Made by a program: the position numbers and the translations under genes
Shown here: in pieces, positions 34,488-42,768 of the stretch
Layout of the letters: each line of letters begins with the position of its first letter
Position numbering within the stretch: position 1 is the first letter of the stretch
The notes under the pieces: generated by a model
What the model saw: only the letters and a program-made list of their open reading frames with translations
Databases searched by the model: none
Told to the model about the DNA's origin: nothing
Assembly: GCA_049515555.1 (NCBI GenBank)
Contig: JBEKTY010000048.1
Span: 1-45,964, forward strand
DNA: 45,964 bases
Source of the DNA: JBEKTY01 sp049515555
GTDB taxonomy: Bacteria > Planctomycetota > Planctomycetia > Pirellulales > Thermoguttaceae
Direction: 5' to 3'

Positions 34488-36710
34488 TCAATGGTTGAAC
34501 AAGAACTCGTCGGTGTTCAACAGGGCCCAAACGGCGTCGTTGAACGCCTCGCCGGGGTTTTTCTTGAAGTACTCGGCCACGCTCTGCCTCTCCGCTTCCG
34601 TGGGAAATCGCGAAAGCACCAGGAGGAAGATCTCCTCGACGACTTCCGCCTCGCTCTTCTTGGCGTCGCGAAGTCGTTGGATCCGCGGGCCCGCCCCGAT
34701 CGCGTATCCGACCTCGTAGGACATGAAGAACTGCACGTGCTGCCGGTTGATGTCGGCGGCCCGCTCGCCCTCCATCCCCGTGTTCCGGTCGGGGCGGCCG
34801 AACATCGCGGCGTGCGAGGAATCCACAGAGGCATCCGATACCTGCGCGGCCTTGACGTTCATGGGAAGTCTGGTGTCCGGGGCCGGGTACAGACTGCGAT
34901 AGTCCAGGAACCGCTCCGGGAATCCCGTAATCTGCACCAGGGAGTCAATCGCCTGCTCCGCGGTCAGACGCCTGGTCTGGTAATGCGAGAAATGGGCGGC
35001 GTCCTTGGCGTTCAGCGGCAACGGCTCGCTGGAAAGCTGGTAGGTCTTCGAGTTGAGCACCAGCCGGTAGATGTGCTTCAGGTCAAAGCGATGGCCGACC
35101 AACTCCTTTTCCAGGTACTCCAAAAGCGCGGGATTGGCGGGCGGATTCGTGGACCGCATGTCGTCGGGCTCGTGGACGATCCCCCGCCCCATCAGCCAAT
35201 ACCATATCCGGTTGACGATGTTCTTGGCGAACCAGGGGTTCTCCGGCGCGGTCAGCCAGTCGGCAAGCCTCCGGCGGGGGTCGGCCCCGTCGTCGATCCG
35301 CAACTCCGCCGCGCCCAGGGGCTTGAAGGCGACGGGCTTTCCGGTCCCCGGATGGCGGAGCCTCCGCTTGGCGTCGCGGCAGACGATCTGCTCTTTCCAC
35401 TCGCCGGTGAACTTCATCTTGACCTGGTCGAAAAAGGCGGCCATCCCCAGGACATCCTCCCTGTTCCAGTTCTCGATCGGATGCCCGTGGCAGCGGGCGC
35501 AGGCGAGCCTCGCCCCCAGGAAGACCAGGGCCGTCGCCTCGCCCACCACCCGAGGATCCGGTTCGGGCACGGCCCGGACGAAATTGGCCGGCCCGTCGCG
35601 GAAATTGCTCCCCGTGCCGGTGACCAACTCGCGGACGAATTGGTCGTAAGGCTTGTTCTCGGCAATGCTGTCCCGCACCCACTGGTGATACGTCTCCGCC
35701 GCCTTCGGCCAGAGATTGATGGCGCCCTGCCCCCTGATCCTCAGCAAGTCGCTCCATTTGAGCGCCGCAAAGTCCACGAACTCCTCGCGATCCAGAAGCC
35801 GGTCGATCAGCTTGCTCCGCTTTTGCGGGTCGCGGTCGGCGAGAAACGCGCGGGCTTCGTCCGCCTGGGGCGGAATGCCGATCACGTCGAGGAACACACG
35901 GCGCAGGAATACCTCGTCCGCGCAAACCTCAGAAGGGGGGAAGCCCAGCGCCTTGAGGTCGGCGAAGACCAATTCGTCGATCTTGTTGTTCGGTTGGATG
36001 GCCGGGAAAGGAGCCGGAAGAGGTTGCGGGACGGTGATGGTAGCGATGCCCGTCTGCCGCGGGTAACTCGCCACGACCGCGGCCCACCCGAACTCCTCCG
36101 CCTTTATCTTTCCCTCGGCGTCCACCGAAACCACTTTGGCGTCCGCGGATTGAAATGTGGCCCAGCGAGTGACGTCTTTCTTCGTGCCATCGGAAAAGAC
36201 CGCTGTGACTGAGAGTTGTTGTGTCTGCCCCTTCTGCACGACCTGCTCGCGGGGAAAGACCTGCACACGGACCAGCTTCGGCAGTCGCTCGTCAGTGTAA
36301 GGCGTACCTTGCTCGATCCACCGAAGCAGCGTATTGTACTCCGCCGAGCCGGGCTGGATTTTCCGTCCCCCTCCGTGAGGGAGGGCTGCGGTCGCCTTCA
36401 ACACGAGCAGACTCTTGGCCGGCTCCACAGGGTTGATTCGAAGGGCGCGGTCCGCGTTGGTAATGACCTCGTAGTCGCCCTCCGGGTCGCCTCCGAACAT
36501 GGAAAGCGACATGCCCCCTTGGCCCGCCGGCGCGCCGTGGCAGCTCAACTGGTTGCAGCCAAGGTGGCTTACCAGCGGCATCACGTCCCGGCTGAAAAGG
36601 ATCCGCTCTCCCGGTGAATTCTTCCCAGCCTCAGTCTGGTCCTGGCCTCCGGCTGAACCGCAGACCCCAAGAAGAGCACCCCATACAAACCAAACGACCA
36701 TCGCTCTCAT
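34488..36710 (-). CDS. DUF1549/DUF1553 protein with N-terminal cytochrome-like and Ig-like domains, module 2
   Basis: 740 residues with an N-terminal signal peptide (VVWFVWGALLGVCGSAGG). Residues 36-150 resemble planctomycete cytochrome-like domains, with LGCNQLSCHGAPAGQGG, a C-x4-C-H rather than CxxCH, so heme attachment is uncertain. Residues about 155-240 are a Big_2-type Ig domain (VVQKGQTQQLSVTAVFSDGT). DUF1549 follows (KIDELVFADLKALGFPPSEV, FLRRVFLDVIG), then a CxxCH (CARCHGHPIE) inside it, and DUF1553 (NPWFAKNIVNRIWYWLMGRG, ALLEYLEKELV, ALLNTDEFLFNH). First gene of module 2. Confidence 0.92.
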   Translation of the reverse strand: MRAMVVWFVWGALLGVCGSAGGQDQTEAGKNSPGERILFSRDVMPLVSHLGCNQLSCHGAPAGQGGMSLSMFGGDPEGDYEVITNADRALRINPVEPAKSLLVLKATAALPHGGGRKIQPGSAEYNTLLRWIEQGTPYTDERLPKLVRVQVFPREQVVQKGQTQQLSVTAVFSDGTKKDVTRWATFQSADAKVVSVDAEGKIKAEEFGWAAVVASYPRQTGIATITVPQPLPAPFPAIQPNNKIDELVFADLKALGFPPSEVCADEVFLRRVFLDVIGIPPQADEARAFLADRDPQKRSKLIDRLLDREEFVDFAALKWSDLLRIRGQGAINLWPKAAETYHQWVRDSIAENKPYDQFVRELVTGTGSNFRDGPANFVRAVPEPDPRVVGEATALVFLGARLACARCHGHPIENWNREDVLGMAAFFDQVKMKFTGEWKEQIVCRDAKRRLRHPGTGKPVAFKPLGAAELRIDDGADPRRRLADWLTAPENPWFAKNIVNRIWYWLMGRGIVHEPDDMRSTNPPANPALLEYLEKELVGHRFDLKHIYRLVLNSKTYQLSSEPLPLNAKDAAHFSHYQTRRLTAEQAIDSLVQITGFPERFLDYRSLYPAPDTRLPMNVKAAQVSDASVDSSHAAMFGRPDRNTGMEGERAADINRQHVQFFMSYEVGYAIGAGPRIQRLRDAKKSEAEVVEEIFLLVLSRFPTEAERQSVAEYFKKNPGEAFNDAVWALLNTDEFLFNH

Positions 36711-36862
36711 TGCCAGCCAAGTCCTTTCCTCAGTTTGGCGCTTACGTGGGGAGACCTCTCAGTCGCTGTGATTGTTCACGGGGTTCTTGCTCTTGTGGTG
36801 CCCGCCGGAACCCCACGGCAGCAGGGCCGACAATCGTTATCTTGAACAGGGGGATTTGGCTT

Positions 36863-36991
36863 ATCAAGCGACATGTCCCAAGAACCGTCCCCAGTCGCCT
36901 GGGCATCGCCCACCACCAACCAGACTGCCGCAGAGATTCGCATCCGCGCCGCCGGGAGTGTCTGCACGATTTCCTGATGGTCCAAAGCCAT
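36863..36991 (-). pseudogene. ECF sigma factor N-terminal fragment, copy 2
   Basis: From ATG 36991 the frame reads MALDHQEIVQTLPAARMRIS then AAVWLVVGDAQATGDGSWDM. This matches region 2 of planctomycete ECF sigma factors (EIVQ-LL-ARMRI, VRDAQAAED-x2-Q). The AED and Q of region 2.2 are altered (TGD, W) and the rest of the gene is missing. It aligns with 42528-42715 and lies directly behind the conserved leader. The gap 36711-37113 contains nothing else I can support. Confidence 0.5.
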
Positions 36992-37019
36992 GATTCGGTC
37001 CCTATCTAATAAACACGCA

Positions 37020-37091
37020 GAGGGCCTCGATCCTGACATCGATTTTTGTGAATTAGCTCCGATCTCCTTGCCAGTCAAGGAGTTAGCGTTG
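37020..37091 (-). promoter_or_regulatory. Conserved leader element, copy 2
   Basis: On the - strand: hairpin CTCCTTG (37064-37070 region) with CAAGGAG (37076-37082), then ATCGGAGCTAATTC and ATCGATGTCAGGATCGAGGCC. TTGACT within the hairpin and TAATTC 17 bp later could be a weak promoter. It lies between the PPC stop (37114) and the sigma fragment. Confidence 0.7.
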
Positions 37092-37113
37092 TCATCGGCA
37101 TAGGCAATTTGTG

Positions 37114-39453
37114 TCAGGGCTTGACGATCTCAAACGATATGGCCGGCAACGGGGTCTCCCAACGCTCCACGCGAGTTTTTCCGTCCTTGTCGGTGACCGT
37201 GCTCTTGGTGATGACTTTCGCGATCAGATTGCCTTTCAGCCCCAGCCTGGCTTTTTCGGCATCCCCGCGCAGCACGACCGTCAGGCCTCGCTCCGTCCCT
37301 GCCGCGCGGTCGGCGGTGATGCCATCCGGCGGATCGCTCAATTGGACAGAGTGCTCGCCCCTGGCAACCCCGGGCATACGCACCAGCACTTCGGCGACCC
37401 CGCCGACCGGGATTCTCACTGGTTGCTCGCTGATAACCACCCAAGGGTTCTGAAACGCCGGGCGCGAGGCGTGCGACGTCTCTTGTTTTCCGCCCGCGGC
37501 CGGCGGCCGGAATCTGGCTCGGTCCTCAGGCAGCACCAGGGTCAGATCCCTGGCAGGGACCATATGCTTATAGAAGAATGCCTGCATCCTTTCGTCGGCC
37601 GGGACCGCCTGGCGCACGACCTCCTTCCCCCCAATCATCGCCCGGCCTTGCAGGCACAGGCTGACCGGCTCTGCCGACAACATCGACGCAACCGCCAGCG
37701 TCATGCGGACACGGTCCTGGCCTTCGGGCACCACGGCACCGTTCAGGGCAAGTCCTGGGGCGTCCTTGAACGCCAGAGTGATCGGGCCGGAAAACCCATC
37801 CTTGCGCAGGACAGCCACGGTGATGGGATTGAGCCGCCAGGAGATGGCATTGATGCACGACGGGGCCACGCGCAGCTCGAAATCGGGGCGCGGCGCGCTC
37901 AGCCGCAGGCGGTAGGCGTACTCCGGCCCGCCGTGACGCTGGGCGTCTCCCAGGCGCACGTAGTACGTGCCGTCGGCTGGCACGGTGAAGTGAATCAGCG
38001 AATCGGCGTAGTGCGTGTGCAAGCCGTCGCCCTTGTCTTCGTAATCGTCGTTGAAGGCCAATCGCTGGCCGGCTGCGTCGAACAACTCCAGGACGCTGTC
38101 CAGGGGCGATTCGAGCCGCCGCGCGCAAGCCTCGGCAATGATCTGCTGGCCGGCCCGACCTTCAAAACGAAACACGTCCCAATCGCCGGGCCGGTCGATC
38201 CGGCCGTTGACGATCACCGGAAGCGTGACCGGCTGGGCGGATTGCAGCGTGTCGTTGGGCTCCTGTTCGAGACACTCGGGCAGGGTATCGACGGCAAAGG
38301 GCACGGTGTTGGAAATCAAGTCCCCCTTGCGCACGGAAATCGGATGGGTTCCCGCCGACTTGGGGGCGATTGTCAATGTTTCGGCCGGCAGGTTGCACCC
38401 CGAGAGTCTGACGGTGGCCGGCGCACCGGCCCGGCCTCCCAGCGGGAAAATACTCGTGATGAACGGCAACTCGCCCGCAGTAATCCGATAGACAAAATCG
38501 CGCCGGCCGCGGTAGATGGCGTCCTTGATCTCGATGGTGTACTGTCCGTCTTCGGGAACCTTGAACAGCAGCACCGGATCGGGATGGAAGCGGTAGTCGT
38601 CGTCGTAGGCCAGCTCTTTTCCTTTGGCGTCGTACAACGCCAACGTGGCCTGGAACCAGCCGGGAACGGCGTCGGCCAGATAGGGGTTGAGCTCCCGTGC
38701 GCTGGCGGCGACAACCAATTCCTGGCCCTTTCGGGCCTCAAAGCAATAGCGGTCGGCGACACCGGGAGTGAACCCACCGGGTTCTAAGTAAAACACATCC
38801 GGATCGTGCGGGATGATCTGCCCGTTCACTACGGCCGGCAGCGTGATGTTCGTCGGGACGGCCTCCGGGTAGCTCGGGGCCATGAAGTCAGACGACTGCA
38901 CGACCATTTCGGGCTCGCGCTCGTAGAATTCCGGGAGCTGGCCGACGTAGAACCGGAACGGATTGGATATCCCCGCCGACGATTCCACCCTTATCTCCCG
39001 CTGGCCGGGCTCCGCGTCGGCGGCCAGCGTGATCCGCACCGCCACGGCCTCGGCGATCGCCGGGGAGGTGGTCATTAGCACACCCGGACTCATGTTGCGG
39101 CTGATCGTTCTCTTGATCTCGGCGATTTCCCTGCGGGCCCGGGCGTCGGGCTTGTTTTTCATTAGCTGGTAGGCCTTCTTCCGCAGCGACTCGAGTTCCG
39201 GTCCGGGCAAAGGCTTGATCTCCCCCACCACCTCGGCTTTGACGCCGGCGCCGGAGACATAGACGCGGGTGACGGGAGGCACAAAATAAGTCAAAAACCG
39301 GCCGCCCACCGTGACCTCAAACGTCGTGCCTTGCCGTCCTCCGGCCGGATAGACATAGGCGATGTTCGGACGCCTATCCTGAGCGAACGCAACACAAGCC
39401 GGAAACAAAGCGAAGAACAGCAGCGACCGGAGGATAGAATGGCGTAAACTCAT
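37114..39453 (-). CDS. Large secreted PPC-domain protein, module 1
   Basis: 779 residues from ATG 39453 (GGGAGA 8 nt upstream); signal peptide ILRSLLFFALFPACVAFA. Same layout as the module 2 paralog: NIAYVYPAGGRQGTTFEVTV, a helical insertion (SLRKKAYQLMKNKPDARARR), PPC motifs LALYDAKGKELAYDDDYRFH and LELFDAAGQRLAFNDDYEDK, with YTIEIKD and YYVRLGDAQ, and an Ig-like C-terminal part (FSGPITLAFKDAPGLALNG). No catalytic motif is seen. It is the last gene of module 1 in transcription order. Confidence 0.85.
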   Translation of the reverse strand: MSLRHSILRSLLFFALFPACVAFAQDRRPNIAYVYPAGGRQGTTFEVTVGGRFLTYFVPPVTRVYVSGAGVKAEVVGEIKPLPGPELESLRKKAYQLMKNKPDARARREIAEIKRTISRNMSPGVLMTTSPAIAEAVAVRITLAADAEPGQREIRVESSAGISNPFRFYVGQLPEFYEREPEMVVQSSDFMAPSYPEAVPTNITLPAVVNGQIIPHDPDVFYLEPGGFTPGVADRYCFEARKGQELVVAASARELNPYLADAVPGWFQATLALYDAKGKELAYDDDYRFHPDPVLLFKVPEDGQYTIEIKDAIYRGRRDFVYRITAGELPFITSIFPLGGRAGAPATVRLSGCNLPAETLTIAPKSAGTHPISVRKGDLISNTVPFAVDTLPECLEQEPNDTLQSAQPVTLPVIVNGRIDRPGDWDVFRFEGRAGQQIIAEACARRLESPLDSVLELFDAAGQRLAFNDDYEDKGDGLHTHYADSLIHFTVPADGTYYVRLGDAQRHGGPEYAYRLRLSAPRPDFELRVAPSCINAISWRLNPITVAVLRKDGFSGPITLAFKDAPGLALNGAVVPEGQDRVRMTLAVASMLSAEPVSLCLQGRAMIGGKEVVRQAVPADERMQAFFYKHMVPARDLTLVLPEDRARFRPPAAGGKQETSHASRPAFQNPWVVISEQPVRIPVGGVAEVLVRMPGVARGEHSVQLSDPPDGITADRAAGTERGLTVVLRGDAEKARLGLKGNLIAKVITKSTVTDKDGKTRVERWETPLPAISFEIVKP

Positions 39454-39499
39454 GGTGTTCTCTCCCTGGACTGCGGCGATGAATGGCCGCATTCCGAAA

Positions 39500-40885
39500 T
39501 CACATGATTTCCTTCAGACGGCCGGCCATCGGAATGCCGTCCGCGGCAGTTGGCGTTACAGTCAACGGCAGATCCATCGGATTGGGCAGCTTTCCCTCAG
39601 GATCGATGCCCATTAGCTCGTAGATGCTGCCCAGCAGGTCGCAGGGGTAGACGGGGCGGTCCTTGACCTCTTCCCCTCTTGCATCCGACGCGCCCACCAC
39701 GCGCCCTCCCTTGAATCCGCCCCCGGCGACCAGGGCGGAGAAGACCTTGCCGTAGTGGTTGCGTCCGCCGTTCCAGGGCGGCCCCCAGTCGATCTTGGGC
39801 GTGCGTCCGAACTCGCCGCAGCACCAGATGATCGTGCTCTCCAACAGACCGCGCTGGGAGAGTTCGACCAGCAGCGCCGACAGGCCCTGGTCCAGGCTCG
39901 GCAGGAGTTCGCTCATCGCCCGGAAGTTGTCCGTATGCGTGTCCCAGCCGCCCCAGTTGATCGTGATGTAGGGGATGCCGCGCTCGACCAGGCGCCGCGC
40001 CACCAGGCAGCTCTGGCAGAAGCGGGTGCGTTGGATCCAGACGGGGGACCGCCTCACGTCGTAGCGGGCTCGCGTCTCGGCCGTCTCCTGGGAGAGGTCG
40101 AAGGCCTTGGCGCCGTCGCCCAGGATCATATCGTAGGCCTGCTCCTCCGATCGATAGAAGGCCACGATCGCCGGGTTGCCTTTGGCAACGGCGGCCAGGG
40201 TGTCGAGTTCGTGGAGCATGTCGCGCCGCTTCTGTTGTTGTTTGTCGCTGATACCCTCGGCAACGACGCCTTCCACCATGAACCGTTGCTGGGCCGGGTC
40301 GCCCCCGGTGACGAACGGCATGTAACGCGGCCCCAGAAAGCCGGCTTCGGAGAACCGCCCTTGCGACTGGGTGAGCACGATGTAGGGCGGGATCAGGCCC
40401 TTGTAGCCGGCCTCATATCCTTTGAAAAGCGAGACTACGGCGCCGGCGCACGGGTAGACCAGCCGGTCGCCGGGCGGACGGCCGGTCTGCGTCCGGTAGG
40501 CCGCCGTCTCATGGCCGCTGTCGCCGTGGGTCATGCTGCGGATGAGCGAGTACTTGTCGGCCTGTTTCGCCAGCAGCGGGAGCAGTTCGCCGATGCGGAT
40601 GCCGTCCGCGTTGGTCGCGATAGGGTTGCTGAACGGACCACAGTAGTCGTTGCCCGCGGCCGGTTTCGGATCGAACGTGTCCAGGTGCGGCGGACCGCCG
40701 GCCAGCCAGATTTGGATCACCGACTTGGCCTTGGCCTTCGGAGGCTGAGCGGCGGCCCGCGCGGCGAGCGTCGAACTACCGGCCACCAGAAGCCCCGCCG
40801 CGCCGGCCAGGCCGCGGCACATCGCTTCTCGCCGGGAGATGGGTGAGTGGGGGACTGCACTCACGCGTTCGCGTTCGTTCTTCAT
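39500..40885 (-). CDS. DUF1501 family Tat-exported protein, module 1
   Basis: 461 residues from ATG 40885 with AGGAG 10 nt upstream. Tat signal SRREAMCRGLAGAAGLLVAG. DUF1501 motifs in canonical form: IQIWLAGGPPHLDTFDPKP, SLIRSMTHGDSGHETAAYRT, ITINWGGWDTHTDNF, IIWCCGEFGRTPKIDWGP, GRNHYGKVFSALVAGGGFKG. Compared with the module 2 copy it keeps GEFGRTP. It follows the DUF1549/1553 gene by 22 bp and should be translated from the same mRNA. Confidence 0.93.
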   Translation of the reverse strand: MKNERERVSAVPHSPISRREAMCRGLAGAAGLLVAGSSTLAARAAAQPPKAKAKSVIQIWLAGGPPHLDTFDPKPAAGNDYCGPFSNPIATNADGIRIGELLPLLAKQADKYSLIRSMTHGDSGHETAAYRTQTGRPPGDRLVYPCAGAVVSLFKGYEAGYKGLIPPYIVLTQSQGRFSEAGFLGPRYMPFVTGGDPAQQRFMVEGVVAEGISDKQQQKRRDMLHELDTLAAVAKGNPAIVAFYRSEEQAYDMILGDGAKAFDLSQETAETRARYDVRRSPVWIQRTRFCQSCLVARRLVERGIPYITINWGGWDTHTDNFRAMSELLPSLDQGLSALLVELSQRGLLESTIIWCCGEFGRTPKIDWGPPWNGGRNHYGKVFSALVAGGGFKGGRVVGASDARGEEVKDRPVYPCDLLGSIYELMGIDPEGKLPNPMDLPLTVTPTAADGIPMAGRLKEIM

Positions 40886-40907
40886 GTTGCCACCGCTCCT
40901 TCCGTTT

Positions 40908-42497
40908 CTAGTGTTGATGGCAGAACTCGGCACTATTGATCAACGCCCAAATGAGGTTGCGCAGCGCAGCTTCCCCCTCATCTCGGACGTGCTTTTTCAC
41001 GATTTGCAACTCGTCGTCGGTCGGCATGCGCGAAAGAATCGTGAGGTAAAGCTGCGCGACGGTTTCCGGCGTCCCGCGGCCCGATTGCAACAAGGCTTGG
41101 AGCTTGGGGCCCATATCCATCTTCCGCCGCACGTGGCTGGAATTCAACAGGTGCAGCCGCTGTGCCGCACTGGGGCGATTGTTGCGGTCCGACTCCAGCC
41201 CGGTGTCGCGCGACGAGCGGCCGAACTTCTCCAGAAACGGGCTGGTGATGCTGGCGTCGGCCAGGGCCACGGCCCGCTGCTTCGCGGGCATGAAGGTGTA
41301 AGGTTCGGGGATGATGCTGGAATACTGCTCCGTCGTGCCGGTGATCTGGCACAGGATGTCGATCAGCACCTCGGCCTCCAACCGGCGGAGCGGATATTGG
41401 GCGAAATTCGCCTCCGCCCGGGGATCCTGGGTCCTCGCGACAAATGAAAGCTGATAGGTCGCCGAGTTCAGGATCAGGCGGTAGAGATGCTTCATGTCGT
41501 ATCGGGCCGCCACGAAGTCCTGCTCCAGGAACGCCAGCAGCTCGGGATTAGCCGGCGGGTTGTTCGGACGGATATCGTCGGCCGGATGGATGATCCCGCG
41601 GCCCAGCAGCCAGAACCAGACGCGGTTCACGATGTTACGCGTAAACCAAGGATTCTTCGGCGTAATCAGCCAGTTGGCAAACGCCTCGCGCGGGTCCTCG
41701 CCTGGCGAGAGGCGGACCGGCGACCCGTCGGGAAACGCGGCCGACTGGAGGGCCTTGACCGCCTGCTGGCTGCGGGCCTTATCGAGGTCGAACAGGACAA
41801 TTTCTTCCTTCCATTCGACGGTGGGCTTGTAGGCGATCTGCGAAAAGAAGGCCGCCATTCCCGACCAGCGCTCCTTAGGCCAGCTTTCCGGCCGCACACC
41901 CATGAACGTCAGCGCCACGGCCTGCGCAATGGCCTGCGGCTCGCGGTTCTGCACCGCCCGGTAGAAGTTCACTTGGGGGTAGCGGAAATTGCTGCCGCTG
42001 GTGGTGAGCATCTCGCGCACGAGTTGGTCGTACGGCAGGTTCTCCTTGATGCACGTGCGGATCCAGCGGTGATAGGCCTGCACTGCGTTGGGCCAGAGCT
42101 TGATGGGGAACTCCGACTTGACGCGCAGCAGGTCGCACCACTTCATCGCCCGATAGTCGGCGAACTCGTCGCGCTCCAGGAGGCGATCGACCAGCTTGCG
42201 GCGTTTGTCGGGGTCGGAATCGTTCAGGAACTGCACCGCCTCGTCGGCCGTCGGCAGCGTGCCGATCACGTCCAGGTAGGCCCGGCGCACGAAAACTGCG
42301 TCGGAACACACCTTGGCCGGCGGGATGCCCAGTTGTTTCAACCGGCCGAGAACCAGTTCGTCGATGCGACCGCGCGGGGCCGGATCGAGGTTGCTCTCGA
42401 AAGGAGAGCCCGAGGCTTGTGTTCCAGCGGCGTCGGCTTGGGCCGGCGCCCATGTCAGGGCTGCCAAAATTACGGCAAAAAGCATGGAGTGTCTCAT
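40908..42497 (-). CDS. DUF1549/DUF1553 protein, short form, module 1
   Basis: 529 residues from ATG 42497, chosen because a signal peptide follows at once (MLFAVILAALTWAPAQADA). The in-frame upstream extension is the sigma-factor remnant. DUF1549: RIDELVLGRLKQLGIPPAKV, FVRRAYLDVIGTLPTADEAV. DUF1553: NPWFTRNIVNRVWFWLLGRG, RYDMKHLYRLILNSATYQLS, RRLEAEVLIDILCQITG, LLNSSHVRRKM, LIWALINSAEFCHQH. Unlike the module 2 copy it lacks the cytochrome-like and Ig-like N-terminal domains. Function unknown; always found with DUF1501 partners. Confidence 0.92.
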   Translation of the reverse strand: MRHSMLFAVILAALTWAPAQADAAGTQASGSPFESNLDPAPRGRIDELVLGRLKQLGIPPAKVCSDAVFVRRAYLDVIGTLPTADEAVQFLNDSDPDKRRKLVDRLLERDEFADYRAMKWCDLLRVKSEFPIKLWPNAVQAYHRWIRTCIKENLPYDQLVREMLTTSGSNFRYPQVNFYRAVQNREPQAIAQAVALTFMGVRPESWPKERWSGMAAFFSQIAYKPTVEWKEEIVLFDLDKARSQQAVKALQSAAFPDGSPVRLSPGEDPREAFANWLITPKNPWFTRNIVNRVWFWLLGRGIIHPADDIRPNNPPANPELLAFLEQDFVAARYDMKHLYRLILNSATYQLSFVARTQDPRAEANFAQYPLRRLEAEVLIDILCQITGTTEQYSSIIPEPYTFMPAKQRAVALADASITSPFLEKFGRSSRDTGLESDRNNRPSAAQRLHLLNSSHVRRKMDMGPKLQALLQSGRGTPETVAQLYLTILSRMPTDDELQIVKKHVRDEGEAALRNLIWALINSAEFCHQH

Positions 42498-42527
42498 GGG
42501 TTGGGTTCCCACAGGCGTTGGGGCGTA

Positions 42528-42715
42528 TGCCGGCTCCCGGTCGAAATGTGCGTGGGCCGACAGGGCCGTGATCGGCATATCCTGACAGCCGTCCTCCGCC
42601 GCCTGGGCATCGCGCACCGCCGGCCACACCGCCGTGGAGATTCGCATCCGCGCCGCCAGGAGTGCCTGCACGATTTCTGCCGCTTCAAGGCCACGATTCG
42701 GTCCGTATCTATTGA
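42528..42715 (-). pseudogene. ECF sigma factor N-terminal fragment, copy 1 (frameshifted)
   Basis: The - strand reads SIDTDRIVAL in one frame (42715-42686) and EIVQALLAARMRIS, then VRDAQAAEDGCQDMPITAL, in another (from 42677), so a frameshift lies near 42680. DAQAAED-x2-QD-x4-AL matches sigma region 2.2. The second frame is open into the DUF1549/1553 gene, but that gene starts with its own signal peptide. It shares about 130 bp with copy 2. Confidence 0.55.
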
Positions 42716-42723
42716 ACACACGA

Positions 42724-42768
42724 GGGGCCTCGATCCTGACATCGATTCTTATGGATTAGCTCCGATCA
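42724..42768 (-). promoter_or_regulatory. Conserved leader element, copy 1 (partial)
   Basis: On the - strand it starts at GATCGGAGCTAATCC and continues through ATCGATGTCAGGATCGAGGCC. The hairpin part seen in copies 2 and 3 is missing, replaced by the 3' end of the heparinase-like gene, whose last residues (MIGANP) and stop codon are encoded by this element. Confidence 0.65.

Noticed and set aside
42498..42719. Sigma factor-DUF1549/1553 fusion protein
   Set aside because: The frame is open, but an ordinary signal peptide starts at 42497 and the sigma part is frameshifted at its own N-terminus, so a remnant upstream of the gene is more likely.
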